The notes: generated by a model not told the origin, from the letters alone. Counted from the first letter of the stretch, positions 36,903-45,898 are shown. The stretch is DNA of 64,000 nt from Actinobacteria bacterium HGW-Actinobacteria-2 (GCA_002841335.1 PHEY01000005.1:62001-126000); one strand, 5' to 3'. Numbers and translations: made by a program.

Positions 36903-36920
36903 GGTAGTGCTGGCACTACC
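36903..36920. promoter_or_regulatory. Candidate 7-2-7-type operator upstream of the ABC/two-component operon
   Basis: GGTAGTGC (36903-36910) and GCACTACC (36913-36920) are perfect 8-bp inverted arms with a 2-bp centre, 75 bp upstream of the ATPase start. Inverted heptamers 2 bp apart are the known layout for NarL-type regulators, and the operon encodes one. Confidence 0.5.
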
Positions 36921-36943
36921 TCCCGCTTCTTGGGGCTAGCTGG

Positions 36944-37561
36944 TCAGGACTGGCGTCGAGGCTTGTCGTTGGCGGGACGGGAGTCCAGCAGTGGCCAGAG
37001 CTCGCCCTCTTCGGGGGCCTGGGACGGCACCACCTGCGGCTCGTAGCCCTCGACGGCGGTGAGGACCGGACGCAGGTAGGGCTGCAGTTCAGGACCGGCA
37101 GCAGCGATGAGTTGCTCCTCGCGGGCAAGGGCGCGATCAACGCCGACCGGGAGCGGCCACGACATCCGGTTGAGGCGCCTCAGGTCACGAGCCAGCGCCC
37201 CGGCCTGGGGCCCGCGAACCCGCCACCACCCCGGCGCACGCTCGGTACCCAGATCGAGCGCCGCCCGTCCGGCCGCCTGGACCAGAACCTGGTCGCTGAG
37301 CTGGATTCGACGCGGCCCCGCCGTCAGCAGGAAGACCAGGACGATGCCACCGCCGATGGAGATCACCATGCTGCTCGGCACGCCGAGAATGCTCGCCACG
37401 AGCCCCCAGCCGACGGCGGTGGTGAGGAGCACCGCCTGCCACACGCGCTTCAGGCCGGCACGGTAGATCAGAGCCAACCGACCCGACTGCGGCATCGTCA
37501 CGCAGTCGAGTTCGTCGAATCGGGCGGTCCATTCCCGGAATCGTCGCATCGGTGTCTTCAT
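36944..37561 (-). CDS. Small membrane protein, paralogue 1 of a tandem pair
   Basis: A 205-residue protein of unknown function. Two hydrophobic segments (about residues 40-80) divide an N-terminal cytoplasmic part (MRRFREWTARFDELD) from a C-terminal soluble domain ending PRRQS. Its C-terminal half has LIAAAGPELQPYLRPVLTAVEG, matching the equivalent region of the next gene upstream. The ATG at 37561 overlaps that gene's stop (ATGA). No known domain recognised. Confidence 0.75.
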   Translation of the reverse strand: MKTPMRRFREWTARFDELDCVTMPQSGRLALIYRAGLKRVWQAVLLTTAVGWGLVASILGVPSSMVISIGGGIVLVFLLTAGPRRIQLSDQVLVQAAGRAALDLGTERAPGWWRVRGPQAGALARDLRRLNRMSWPLPVGVDRALAREEQLIAAAGPELQPYLRPVLTAVEGYEPQVVPSQAPEEGELWPLLDSRPANDKPRRQS

Positions 37562-38241
37562 GTGCGGTTGGGGCGTCGTCGGGGCTGGTCCCAGGTGGGG
37601 TTGCCGGATTCGAGTACCGGCCAGGGGGCACCGGGAGCGAGCGGGGCAGCAACGTCGACCATGCCCAGCGGCTCGTTGCCGTGCTCGCCCGCAGTCAGGA
37701 CGGGACGCAGGTAGCGGCGCAGCACCGGACCCGCAGCGGCGATGTGCAGGCGTTCGTCGTCGGCGGTAGGACGTGCGCCGTCCCGTCTGGTGGCGGACGG
37801 CAGCCGCTGCAGGCGGATCAACTCCGCACCGAGCGCCGCCGCTGGGGCGCCGACGATCCGCCGTTCGTACTTTCCGGTCTGGGTTCCGAGGTCCTCGGCC
37901 GCGCGGGCCACTGCCGAGGCCACGCACCCGTCCGTCCAGGTACCGCCCACCGGCAAGAGCCGGATCACCTGGGCGAACAGCAGCATCAAGGGAAGGATGA
38001 TGATGGGCCAGGCAATGGCGAGGGCGAACACCGCGGCCACCGCCGCCAACGAGATCACCACGCCGACGACGACGCGGCGCTGCCCCGACATGTAGGAAAA
38101 GGTCGTCGGCGGCGTGCTGGCCGGCGACGGCCCGACGGTGACCTTGAGTCGGGCCTGCTGGTCGAACCAGGCACGGACGCGCTCAGGAAGGCTGGGCACA
38201 GCGGACGGCGTCGCCTTGGTCTTCGCCGCCTCGTCCGTCAT
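37558..38241 (-). CDS. Small membrane protein, paralogue 2 of a tandem pair
   Basis: A 227-residue protein of the same build: basic N-terminal segment with WFDQQARL, two adjacent hydrophobic helices (about 58-95), then a soluble domain with LHIAAAGPVLRRYLRPVLTAGE and a Pro/Arg-rich tail. The shared C-terminal motif and gene overlap indicate tandem duplication followed by strong divergence. Possibly a hetero-oligomeric membrane pair; function unknown. Confidence 0.75.
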   Translation of the reverse strand: MTDEAAKTKATPSAVPSLPERVRAWFDQQARLKVTVGPSPASTPPTTFSYMSGQRRVVVGVVISLAAVAAVFALAIAWPIIILPLMLLFAQVIRLLPVGGTWTDGCVASAVARAAEDLGTQTGKYERRIVGAPAAALGAELIRLQRLPSATRRDGARPTADDERLHIAAAGPVLRRYLRPVLTAGEHGNEPLGMVDVAAPLAPGAPWPVLESGNPTWDQPRRRPNRT

Positions 38242-38266
38242 GGGTTCAGCCTAGGCGGCACCTGGA

Positions 38267-38590
38267 TCAGGCGCGCTCGCAGGCGATGCCGTCCTTGTCG
38301 CGGTCGAGGCTCTTGCGGTATTTGATGATCTTCTTGTACAGGCTGTCGGAGTGCAGGAATGAGGTGACCGGCGTGCCGCTGGTGTGGTCCTTGGCGTTCT
38401 TCTTGCCTACGCCGTTGGCATAGACCTTGTTGAGCGCGGTGCAGTTCTTGAACTTGTATTTGAGCGCCTGCGGCTTGACCACTGACGTCCGGACGACCGG
38501 TGCGGCTTGAGCGGGTGTGGTGGTGACCGATACGCCGATGACCGGTGTGATGACCAGTGCGCTGACGAGCGCAGCAACCGTGATTCGCAT
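38267..38590 (-). CDS. Secreted excalibur-domain protein
   Basis: A 107-residue protein. The ATG at 38590 follows GGGGGAAGAAGC and gives a classical signal peptide ending at AQA-A (about residue 29). The mature part has YKFKNCTALNKVYANGVGKK and ends DRDKDGIACE, the calcium-binding excalibur motif with its two cysteines. Such proteins are extracellular in Gram-positives, often beside nucleases; here the next divergent gene is an HNH endonuclease. Confidence 0.9.
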   Translation of the reverse strand: MRITVAALVSALVITPVIGVSVTTTPAQAAPVVRTSVVKPQALKYKFKNCTALNKVYANGVGKKNAKDHTSGTPVTSFLHSDSLYKKIIKYRKSLDRDKDGIACERA

Positions 38591-38773
38591 GCTTCTTCCC
38601 CCTTGATCACGGCAGTCTCGTCCGGAACCGCGAGCAGCGCTGCACGTTCGGATCCGGAAGCTCATCACCGTGTCATGTCAATGGATTTTGCCCAATTGTG
38701 GATTGCACTTCTGGTTATCCACAATAGCGGAATTACGTTCGATTTTGTCAGTGGTGCGCGGCAGAATCGAGGC

Positions 38774-40354
38774 ATGGAAACAGGCATGCTCATCCCGGCC
38801 GGCGAGGCGCTGGCCGAGGTGGCGCGCGTGCTTGATCTGGTTGACCCGAACCGAAGCGGCACTGCACCTGAAGTGCGCTTGGAGTTGGTGCGCGCCGCTC
38901 GGCACGCGAGCGGACGACTGCAGGCACTCACCGCGCTGTTGGTGGGCGAGGCCGAGCGTGCGCAGGCGTCCGAGCGGGTGGCCGGGACGCCGCTGACGTC
39001 ATGGCTGGGCATGGGCGAGACGTTATCCCGCAAGGAGGCCGCGGCGGCCGTCGGGCAGGCGAAGACGATGAGCGCCCACCCCGAGGTCGCCGAGGCCGCG
39101 GTGGCCGGACGGGTCGGAGCCGGCCAGGTGCGCTCGATCGGGCGGGTGCTCGATTCCTTGGCCCCGCAGCTCGATGGTGCGCAGCAGGCTGCGGCCGAGC
39201 AGGTCATGGTCGAGCTCGCCGCGCACCTCGATGCCGACCAACTCGCCCAGGCCGCTCCGCAGGTGCTCGCCCGGGTCGCACCGGCGTCCGGTGATGAGCT
39301 GCTGGAGACCCGGCTCCAGCAGGAAGCCGAAGCCGCGCATCGGAACCGTTCGCTGCGGTATTTCCGCGAAGGCGGCTCACTGCGGTTCGAAGGTAGCCTG
39401 CCGCGCCTCGAGGGTGAGCGCTTCGTCTCGCTGCTGAACGCGCACGCCGAGCAGCTGCGTCGCACCGCGATCGAGGCGCGCGATCCGCTCGCCGATCACA
39501 CGAGCGTCGAGCAGCGGCGAGCCGACGCCTTCATCGCCCTGCTGACCAGCGTGGAGAAGTCCAAGCCCGTCGCCGGGCTGGGTGGGGCGCGAGTGGTCGT
39601 GACCCTCGACTACCAGCGGCTGCGGGACGGCGCCGCCGGTGCCGGCCTGGCCGCCGAGGGGCTGGCCCTGTCCGCTGGTGAGCTGCGGCGAGTGTGCTGC
39701 GACGCCGAGATCGTGCCCGCGGTACTGGGCAGTCGCTCCGAGGTGCTGGACGTCGGTCGCGCTGAGCGCCTGGTCACGGGCGGCATCCGCACGGCTCTCA
39801 ATCTGCGTGATGGTGGCTGCGCCTTTCCGGGCTGCGACGTCCGGCCCGAGCTGTGCGAGGCGCACCACATCACGCCCTGGTGGGCGGGCGGCGCGACGGC
39901 ACTGGGCAACCTCGTCCTGCTGTGCCATCACCACCATGGCGTGGTCGAGCCCGCCAAGTACGGACTACGCGACCAGTGGCAGGCGGAGATCGCGGCCGAC
40001 GGATTGCCACAGTTCGTCCCGCCGGCCCGATTCGATCCGCAACGAAGACCACGGCGACACCAGCGGCGGGAACGCCCGCCGGAAGCCGATCAGCTCAGCC
40101 CGCCGGACTCGCCGGACTCACAGACAGCCAGGGCGACCTCGGCTGGTCGGATGCCGCCAGGAATGGCGGGTCGAGACGGGCGGGGTGAAGGCACTGGTCT
40201 GCCCATCACCGCCACCGACGCCACCGCTGTGACCGTGGTCACTGGGGCCTCCGGGGTCACTGGGATCACAGCGATCACCGGGGTCACCAGGGTCGCAGCG
40301 GACGTCGCTACTGCACCGACCAGCCACCGTCCGACGGCAGGATCACCCCGGTGA
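38774..40354 (+). CDS. DUF222 / HNH endonuclease
   Basis: A 526-residue protein of the DUF222-HNH type abundant in actinobacteria. The DUF222 helical domain covers about residues 30-310; the HNH part is CAFPGCDVRPELCEAHHITPWWAGGATALGN split as a zinc-bound core with HHITPW and LCHHHHG. The ATG at 38774 was chosen over an upstream ATG at 38677 because family similarity begins there. After residue 430 comes a Pro/Arg-rich linker and then a low-complexity Thr/Val/Gly/Ala tail encoded by GTCAC-rich repeats. The last 47 nt overlap the convergent SDR gene. Confidence 0.87.
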   Translation: METGMLIPAGEALAEVARVLDLVDPNRSGTAPEVRLELVRAARHASGRLQALTALLVGEAERAQASERVAGTPLTSWLGMGETLSRKEAAAAVGQAKTMSAHPEVAEAAVAGRVGAGQVRSIGRVLDSLAPQLDGAQQAAAEQVMVELAAHLDADQLAQAAPQVLARVAPASGDELLETRLQQEAEAAHRNRSLRYFREGGSLRFEGSLPRLEGERFVSLLNAHAEQLRRTAIEARDPLADHTSVEQRRADAFIALLTSVEKSKPVAGLGGARVVVTLDYQRLRDGAAGAGLAAEGLALSAGELRRVCCDAEIVPAVLGSRSEVLDVGRAERLVTGGIRTALNLRDGGCAFPGCDVRPELCEAHHITPWWAGGATALGNLVLLCHHHHGVVEPAKYGLRDQWQAEIAADGLPQFVPPARFDPQRRPRRHQRRERPPEADQLSPPDSPDSQTARATSAGRMPPGMAGRDGRGEGTGLPITATDATAVTVVTGASGVTGITAITGVTRVAADVATAPTSHRPTAGSPR

Positions 40355-41336
40355 GATTGGTGGCGTCATCACTGAGCAGGAAGGTGATCGACGCCGCCAA
40401 TTGGTCCGGCATGGCCACCGGCGGAATGTTGGCCAACAGGCCGCCGATCCGTTCTTGCCCCAAGGCTGAGTCGAAGGTGGCCTGAATGTTGGTCGCCACG
40501 GGTCCGGGGGCGACCGCATTCACCCGAATGCCGAGCCGGGCATAGGTGAACGCCGCACTGCGGGTGATCCCGACCACCGCATGTTTGCTGGTGGTGTAGG
40601 CCAAACCCGCGGCCGAGCCGCGCAGGCCGGCCTCGGAGGCGATGTTGACGACCGCCCCGCTCTTGGCTTCGACCATCTTCGCCAACACCGCGCGGCTCAG
40701 CCGGAACAGCCCGTCGACGTTGACCGCCATCACCCGTGCCCAGACCTCGTCGGACACCTCGTGCAACGGGGTCATGTTGTCCATAATCCCGGCTACATTC
40801 GCCAGGCCATCGATCCTGTCCCCGGCCGCCGCCACGACGGCATCCACGTCAGCCTGCTTGGTGATGTCGCCGGTCATCACGGTGACGTCGGTGCCGGGCA
40901 CCGAGGCCTGGAACTCGGCCAGCCGATCGGCAGAGATGTCGACCGCGATCACCCGTGCGCCCTCGCGCGCCAGCCGAGACGCCGTCGCCTTGCCGATGCC
41001 CGAGCCGGCACCGGTAACGATCACCGTCTTGCCGGCGAAGCGACCCGGCGTCACCTGCTCGACCCACGGCTGGGTGGCGTCGCTGATCGCGGCGGGAGCC
41101 TCGGGCATCACGCCACCGTTGGCGTCGAGCACCAGGCCGTCGATCACGGACTGAGGCACCTGACCTTGGCTCAGCGCGACAAGCTGCTGCAGCGGGAAGG
41201 TCTTGATGGGCGCGAGGGAACTGTCATCCTGGCCACCTTGAGCAAGGAAGCCTCGCAGCAGCGGGCCACCGACCGGGTCGTTGAGCCAGGTTTCGATGGA
41301 CGATGCGCCGGTGAGCGGCGTGTTCTGATCTGCCAT
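40308..41336 (-). CDS. SDR oxidoreductase with extra N-terminal domain
   Basis: The C-terminal 240 residues are a classical short-chain dehydrogenase: TGAGSGIG at 108-115, a modified NVAG, INIASE-type Ser region, YTTSKH active site and PGPVATN. The first 95 residues are not part of the SDR fold; they contain SSIETWLNDPVGGPLLRGFL and FPLQQLVALSQGQVPQSV. I have a weak memory of this helical module at the C-terminus of some glycosidases. Cofactor is probably NAD. Substrate unknown. Confidence 0.82.
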   Translation of the reverse strand: MADQNTPLTGASSIETWLNDPVGGPLLRGFLAQGGQDDSSLAPIKTFPLQQLVALSQGQVPQSVIDGLVLDANGGVMPEAPAAISDATQPWVEQVTPGRFAGKTVIVTGAGSGIGKATASRLAREGARVIAVDISADRLAEFQASVPGTDVTVMTGDITKQADVDAVVAAAGDRIDGLANVAGIMDNMTPLHEVSDEVWARVMAVNVDGLFRLSRAVLAKMVEAKSGAVVNIASEAGLRGSAAGLAYTTSKHAVVGITRSAAFTYARLGIRVNAVAPGPVATNIQATFDSALGQERIGGLLANIPPVAMPDQLAASITFLLSDDATNLTGVILPSDGGWSVQ

Positions 41337-41438
41337 GTCGAAACGATGGTCCCCTCAGCATCGCCGGTCAATGTCCCCTCAGCACTTGCGTCCCGCCCCT
41401 TGCGAAACCAGCCCGAGTTCTGATCCGGCAGCTGTGAG

Positions 41439-42776
41439 TCAGCTGTGAGGCATCGTCGTCCAGGTCTCCGGGTGAACCACCCGGGTCCGGGTCGCGGCCG
41501 GGTAGGAGCACACCTGCCAGATGCGATCGATCGGCATCACATGCAGCCGATCGGCATGGGTGTAGGAACGGCTGCCGGTGGTGAGCACCACACCGGCCCG
41601 GAATCTGGCGCCCAAGGCGTCGCGCAGTTGCGCCAGGCCGCTGAACACCGGGGCGGTGGCTCGCTCGTTGCCGGCCACCTCGATGGCCACCACGTCGCCG
41701 TCGTCGAACTCCACCACCAGGTCCACCTCGGCGCCATCCGACGTCCGCCAGTGGCCCAACGTCACCGGCTCGTCCAGCCAGGCCGCCTGCTTGCGCAACT
41801 CCCCCACCACGAAGGTCTCCAGCAACCGACCCAAGGTGCCCATCGCGCCGGGCTCGAAGTCGACCAGCTTCGCTGGGGTCTGCCGCAACAACCGTGCAGC
41901 CAGCCCCGAATCCACCAGGTGCATCTTGGCTGTGGCACTCACCCGGGAGCGAAGCTCCGTGCCCCACGCCGGCAGCCGCGAAGTCAGGAACAAGTCTTCG
42001 AGGAGCCGCAGGTAGGCCTCCGCCGTCTTCCGGTCGACGCCGACGGCGTCGGCCGCCTTCGTGACGTTCAGCAGCTGACCGGTTTGGGCCGCCACGTAAC
42101 TGAGCAGCTCGGCCAGCGCCTGACGTTGGCGCACCTGACCGAGCTCCTGGGCGTCCCGGTCGACCGACTGGCGCACGTAGTCGTCGAACCAGCGGGCCCG
42201 CGCGGTCTCGCTGCGACCCAAAGCCAGCGGCAACCCGCCGGCACAGACCCGCTCGGCGTAGCCGGCCCTGGTCTCGTCGGACGGCTGCTGGGCGGCCACC
42301 ACACCCTCGGCGTCCTCGCGGATCGCCGGCAGGAACTCCTCGGCCACCCCGGCCATCTCACCTTGGGACAGCGGCCAAATTGTCAGCGAGTGCAGCCGCC
42401 CGGTCAGCGCCTGCGCGGTCCGCGGCAGCGCGTCCTGGCGGGTCGAGCCGGTGATCACCGCCAACCCCGGACGGGTGCCGTCGCGGTTGAGTCGGGCCTT
42501 GATCGCGTCCAAGATCTCCGGCACCCGCTGATACTCATCGATGCACAGCGGCACCTCGCCCATGGTGACCATCCGTGGGTTCGCCGCCAGCGCCTCCCGG
42601 GTCTCCACGTCGTCCAGATCGATCACCCCGACGTGATGCGCCTCAGCGAGTTTCCACAGCACAGTCGACTTCCCGACCGAGCGCGGACCATGCAGCGCAA
42701 TCACCGGTTCCTCGTCGACGAGCCGCTCCAGCAGGGCACTCACTCGTCGTTCCACCATCACGTAGCCGCCAGCCAT
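41439..42776 (-). CDS. AAA ATPase with DUF4143 domain
   Basis: A 445-residue ATPase. The N-terminal part has Walker A GPRSVGKST (about residue 30) and a Walker B-like CIDEYQRVP, then ITGSTRQ as sensor. The C-terminal part is the DUF4143 domain with a winged-helix-like segment (TKAADAVGVDRKTAEAYLRLLEDLFL) and a nuclease-fold remnant (EVDLVVEFDDGDVVAIEVAG). The family is widespread, with no firm role. The ATG at 42776 is preferred over 42839; an internal ATG 6 codons later is possible. Confidence 0.85.
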   Translation of the reverse strand: MAGGYVMVERRVSALLERLVDEEPVIALHGPRSVGKSTVLWKLAEAHHVGVIDLDDVETREALAANPRMVTMGEVPLCIDEYQRVPEILDAIKARLNRDGTRPGLAVITGSTRQDALPRTAQALTGRLHSLTIWPLSQGEMAGVAEEFLPAIREDAEGVVAAQQPSDETRAGYAERVCAGGLPLALGRSETARARWFDDYVRQSVDRDAQELGQVRQRQALAELLSYVAAQTGQLLNVTKAADAVGVDRKTAEAYLRLLEDLFLTSRLPAWGTELRSRVSATAKMHLVDSGLAARLLRQTPAKLVDFEPGAMGTLGRLLETFVVGELRKQAAWLDEPVTLGHWRTSDGAEVDLVVEFDDGDVVAIEVAGNERATAPVFSGLAQLRDALGARFRAGVVLTTGSRSYTHADRLHVMPIDRIWQVCSYPAATRTRVVHPETWTTMPHS

Positions 42777-42988
42777 GTCAGCCACCCTAGCCAGAGTCGG
42801 CGCAGTTACTCCCCATTTGTGAGCGTGTCTAATGCACAATCGTGAGCAGCCGTCGGCCCCAACCTTGAGCCACTCCGATCCCCGATCCTGAGGAGGTGTC
42901 CACGCCGGTAACCCGCGCGAAATCGGGATCTTCGTAAGGTGCCGCCAGATCCCGACGCCACCCGGCGTCGCTGAACAGGAGGTGACGC

Positions 42989-43294
42989 ATGGCCGATTTG
43001 AAGCACCACATCTTCGTTTGTTGTAGCTTCCGCGGAAACGGCAACGCCCAGGGCATCTGCAACAAGGCCGGGGCGGTCGCCCTGCTGCCCTACATGCAGG
43101 AGGAGCTCTCCGACCGCGGCATGCATGACGTGCTGGTGACCAGCACCGGCTGCCTCAAGACCTGCGAGAAGGGTCCGGCAATGGTGGTCTACCCCGAGGG
43201 CTGGTGGTACGGCGGCATCCGTGGCCAGGACGACATCGACACCATCCTGGACGCCCTCGAAGAAGGCACCCAGGCCACCGAGTTCGCGATGTAG
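42989..43294 (+). CDS. Thioredoxin-fold [2Fe-2S] ferredoxin
   Basis: A 101-residue protein of the thioredoxin-like [2Fe-2S] ferredoxin family. Cysteines lie at 11, 12 and 24 (FVCCSFRGNGNAQGIC) and in STGCLKTCEKGP, matching the family pattern C-x10-12-C...C-x3-C. An AGGAGGTGACGC site precedes the ATG. Such proteins resemble the NuoE/HoxE ferredoxin fold and often act with hydrogenases or nitrogen metabolism. It lies 10 kb from the hydrogenase genes, so partnership is only possible. A small hairpin (42953-42970) sits before the ribosome site. Confidence 0.85.
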   Translation: MADLKHHIFVCCSFRGNGNAQGICNKAGAVALLPYMQEELSDRGMHDVLVTSTGCLKTCEKGPAMVVYPEGWWYGGIRGQDDIDTILDALEEGTQATEFAM

Positions 43295-43336
43295 CCCGGT
43301 AGCCCGGTAGCCGCCGCCCGAGCCCCCTGGGACACG

Positions 43337-43404
43337 GGGGACGGTTCCTGGCGTCCCGCTTTGCCAGGTCCGTGCGAGCGGATGGGATCGCGGGAACCGT
43401 CCCC
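43337..43404. repeat. Dispersed palindromic repeat with GACGGTTCC ends, copy 1
   Basis: GGGGACGGTTCC (43337-43348) pairs with GGAACCGTCCCC (43393-43404), 12 of 12. Inside, CTGGC and GCCAG form a second stem. A related element with the same GACGGTTCC/GGAACCGTC ends lies at 59551-59588. Confidence 0.6.
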
Positions 43405-43431
43405 TCTGCCCCAGATCACTCCCGGAAAAGC

Positions 43432-43464
43432 TCGAAGGGCCGGACGTGTCGCCCGGCCCTTCGA
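43432..43464 (-). terminator. Terminator of tRNA-Arg
   Basis: TCGAAGGGCCGG (43432-43443) and CCGGCCCTTCGA (43453-43464) form a perfect 12-bp stem with a 9-nt loop, directly after the tRNA on the minus strand, followed by GCTTTTCC. Confidence 0.85.
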
Positions 43465-43469
43465 TCTTG

Positions 43470-43542
43470 CGCGCTCGGAGGGACTCGAACCCCCAACCTT
43501 CTGATCCGTAGTCAGATGCTCTATCCATTGAGCCACGAGCGC
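43470..43542 (-). tRNA. tRNA-Arg (anticodon ACG)
   Basis: The minus strand folds as a 73-nt cloverleaf: acceptor GCGCTCG/CGAGCGC, anticodon stem TCTGA/TCAGA around CTACGGA, T-loop GGTTCGAGTCC. The anticodon ACG (wobble inosine expected) reads CGN arginine codons. The 3' CCA is not encoded. Confidence 0.95.
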
Positions 43543-43690
43543 AGGAAAGCGTCTTCAACCATACTTCACGGCCCGGCGAGCGTCCAACTGAGCGTCCGGA
43601 GCGCCCCCGCGACCGCACGGTTTCATGGTCTGACATTGCACCCTGGCGTGATCACCGCTGGTCAGGCCTTAATCTCGGCTCTAATGTTTG

Positions 43691-43717
43691 CTGTCTGAAC
43701 CAGCCCAGTTCGGACAG
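43691..43717. promoter_or_regulatory. Dyad in the pckG upstream region
   Basis: CTGTCTGAAC (43691-43700) and GTTCGGACAG (43708-43717) are inverted with one mismatch and a 7-nt centre, about 80 bp before pckG. It may be an operator or leader hairpin; the rest of the 252-bp gap shows no gene. Confidence 0.4.
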
Positions 43718-43794
43718 TAAGGCTGATCATCCCGCCAACTTGCGCGAGAATGAACCACCGGAACCACGACGAGTAACTCTCCGAGGAGATCCCT

Positions 43795-45645
43795 ATGGCA
43801 CCAGAGGCCGCAACCACCCCCACGAATGCGCCAGCAAACGCCCCTCAGCCCCTGCTGGACTGGGTTGCCGGCGTCGCCACGCTCACCCAACCCGACCAGA
43901 TCTACTGGTGCGACGGTTCAGAGGCTGAACGTGACCGGCTGCAGAAGCTTCTGGTGGACTCCGGCACCTTTGTTGCCCTGAACCCCCAGATTCGGCCCAA
44001 CTCGTTCCTGGCTCGCTCCGACCCCGCAGACGTTGCCCGCGTCGAGTCGAGCACCTACATCTGCTCGGTCAACGAGTCGGACGCCGGCCCCACCAACAAC
44101 TGGGCCGAGCCGAACCAGATGCGCACCACCTTGGCCGGGTTGTTCGCTGGTTCGATGCGCGGTCGCACCATGTATGTCATCCCGTTCTCGATGGGTCCGG
44201 TCACCAGCCCGCTGGCACGCCTCGGCATCGAGATCACCGACAGCCCCTACGTCGTGTTGAACATGCGGATCATGACCCGCATGGGCTCGGCGGCGCTGGA
44301 GCGCATCGCCGCCGGCTACTACTGGGTGCCCGCGGTGCACTCGGTCGGCTACCCGTTGATCGACGCGCAGGGCAACACCCGTCCCGATGTGGCTTGGCCG
44401 TGCAACGAGACCAAGTACATCACCCACTTCCCCGAGACCCGCGAGATCTGGTCCTACGGTTCCGGCTACGGCGGCAACGCCCTGCTCGGCAAGAAGTGCT
44501 ACGCGCTGCGCATCGCCAGCGTGATCGCCCGGGACGAGGGCTGGCTGGCCGAGCACATGCTGATCCTCAAGCTCACCTCGCCCGAGGGCAAGGAGTTCCA
44601 CCTCACGGCGGCGTTCCCGTCGGCCTGTGGCAAGACCAACCTGGCCATGCTGCGTCCGACCATCCCGGGCTGGAAGATCGAGACCGTCGGTGACGACATC
44701 GCCTGGATGCGTCCGGGCAATGACGGCCGCCTGTACGCGATCAACCCCGAGAGCGGCTTCTTCGGCGTGGCCCCCGGCACCGGCGAGAACACCAACCCGA
44801 CCGCGCTGCACGCGCTCGGCCGCGACGTCATCTTCACCAACGTCGCGCTGACCGACGACGGCGACATCTGGTGGGAGGGCATGACCGACGAGCCGCCGGC
44901 CCACCTGATCGACTGGCAGGGCAACGACTGGACGCCGGATTCCGGTCGTCCGGCCGCGCACCCGAACGGACGTTTCACCGTCTACGCCGCGCAGGCCGAG
45001 TCGATCTCCCCGGACTGGGAAGAGCCGGCCGGTGTGCCGATCGACGTGATCCTGTTCGGTGGACGTCGCGCCACCAACGTCCCGCTGATCTCCGAGGCTT
45101 ACGACTGGGAGCACGGCGTCTTCGTCGGCGCCACAGTCTCCTCCGAGCAGACCGCCGCGGCCGAAGGCACTGTCGGTGCACTGCGCCGCGACCCGTTCGC
45201 CATGCTGCCGTTCTGCGGCTACAACATGGGCGACTACTGGGCGCACTGGCTCAAGCTCGGCGCCCAGCTCGGTGAGAACGCCCCGAAGATCTTCCAGGTC
45301 AACTGGTTCCGCAAGGGCGCCGACGGCAGCTGGCTGTGGCCGGGCTTCGGCGACAACTCTCGTCCGATCGAGTGGGCGCTGCGGCGCATCGCCGGCGAGG
45401 TCGGCGCAGTGGACGCGATCAGCGGTCGCCTGCCGCGCCCGGGCGACCTGAACCTGACCGGCCTGGACATGTCGCGGGAGCAGCTGGACGCGCTGTTCGC
45501 GCTCGACCCGGACGCCTGGGCTGCCGAGGCCGACCTCACCGAGGAGTACTTCGCCCAGTTCGGCGACAAGCTGCCGGCCGAGATGACTGACCAGCTCGCC
45601 GATCTGCGCGACCGGATCGCTCGGGTCAAGGCGGCCACCGCCTGA
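43795..45645 (+). CDS. pckG: Phosphoenolpyruvate carboxykinase (GTP)
   Basis: Interconverts oxaloacetate and PEP with GTP/GDP, central to gluconeogenesis and, in propionibacteria-like metabolism, to the PEP-oxaloacetate node. The 616-residue enzyme has family motifs [16 protein letters not shown], the hyper-reactive Cys278 in [17 protein letters not shown] and FGGRR. GAGGAGATCCCT precedes the ATG. A strong terminator follows. Stand-alone gene. Confidence 0.97.
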   Translation: MAPEAATTPTNAPANAPQPLLDWVAGVATLTQPDQIYWCDGSEAERDRLQKLLVDSGTFVALNPQIRPNSFLARSDPADVARVESSTYICSVNESDAGPTNNWAEPNQMRTTLAGLFAGSMRGRTMYVIPFSMGPVTSPLARLGIEITDSPYVVLNMRIMTRMGSAALERIAAGYYWVPAVHSVGYPLIDAQGNTRPDVAWPCNETKYITHFPETREIWSYGSGYGGNALLGKKCYALRIASVIARDEGWLAEHMLILKLTSPEGKEFHLTAAFPSACGKTNLAMLRPTIPGWKIETVGDDIAWMRPGNDGRLYAINPESGFFGVAPGTGENTNPTALHALGRDVIFTNVALTDDGDIWWEGMTDEPPAHLIDWQGNDWTPDSGRPAAHPNGRFTVYAAQAESISPDWEEPAGVPIDVILFGGRRATNVPLISEAYDWEHGVFVGATVSSEQTAAAEGTVGALRRDPFAMLPFCGYNMGDYWAHWLKLGAQLGENAPKIFQVNWFRKGADGSWLWPGFGDNSRPIEWALRRIAGEVGAVDAISGRLPRPGDLNLTGLDMSREQLDALFALDPDAWAAEADLTEEYFAQFGDKLPAEMTDQLADLRDRIARVKAATA

Positions 45646-45661
45646 CGTTTCACGTCTGCCG

Positions 45662-45693
45662 AAAGGGCGCGCTCCTCACCGGGCGCGCCCTTT
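45662..45693 (+). terminator. Intrinsic terminator after pckG
   Basis: AAAGGGCGCGC (45662-45672) and GCGCGCCCTTT (45683-45693) form a perfect 11-bp stem with a 10-nt loop and end in TTTCTG, 16 bp after the stop. Confidence 0.9.
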
Positions 45694-45729
45694 CTGCGTC
45701 CATCACCTCGTGCGTCGCCACTGAGTAGG

Positions 45730-45741
45730 CGTCTCGAGACG
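45730..45741. other. Palindrome in the pckG-secreted protein gap
   Basis: CGTCTCGAGACG is a perfect 12-bp palindrome. It is preceded by TGAGTAGG and followed by AGCTCGAA, loosely like the TTGAG...CTCGAAACC dispersed element, so it may be a decayed copy. No gene is seen in the 253-bp gap. Confidence 0.35.
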
Positions 45742-45898
45742 GTCAGCTCGAACCCGGTGATCGCGCGTCTGTCTCGCGGAGAGATCTCCCCCTACCCGTA
45801 CGACCCTGCTGTGAGTACGCTGTTCACGCTGCCACAGGCAGCTGCACAGGGGACTACCGCCGCACGGCACAACTGCGGCGATGATCGGAGGATCACAC

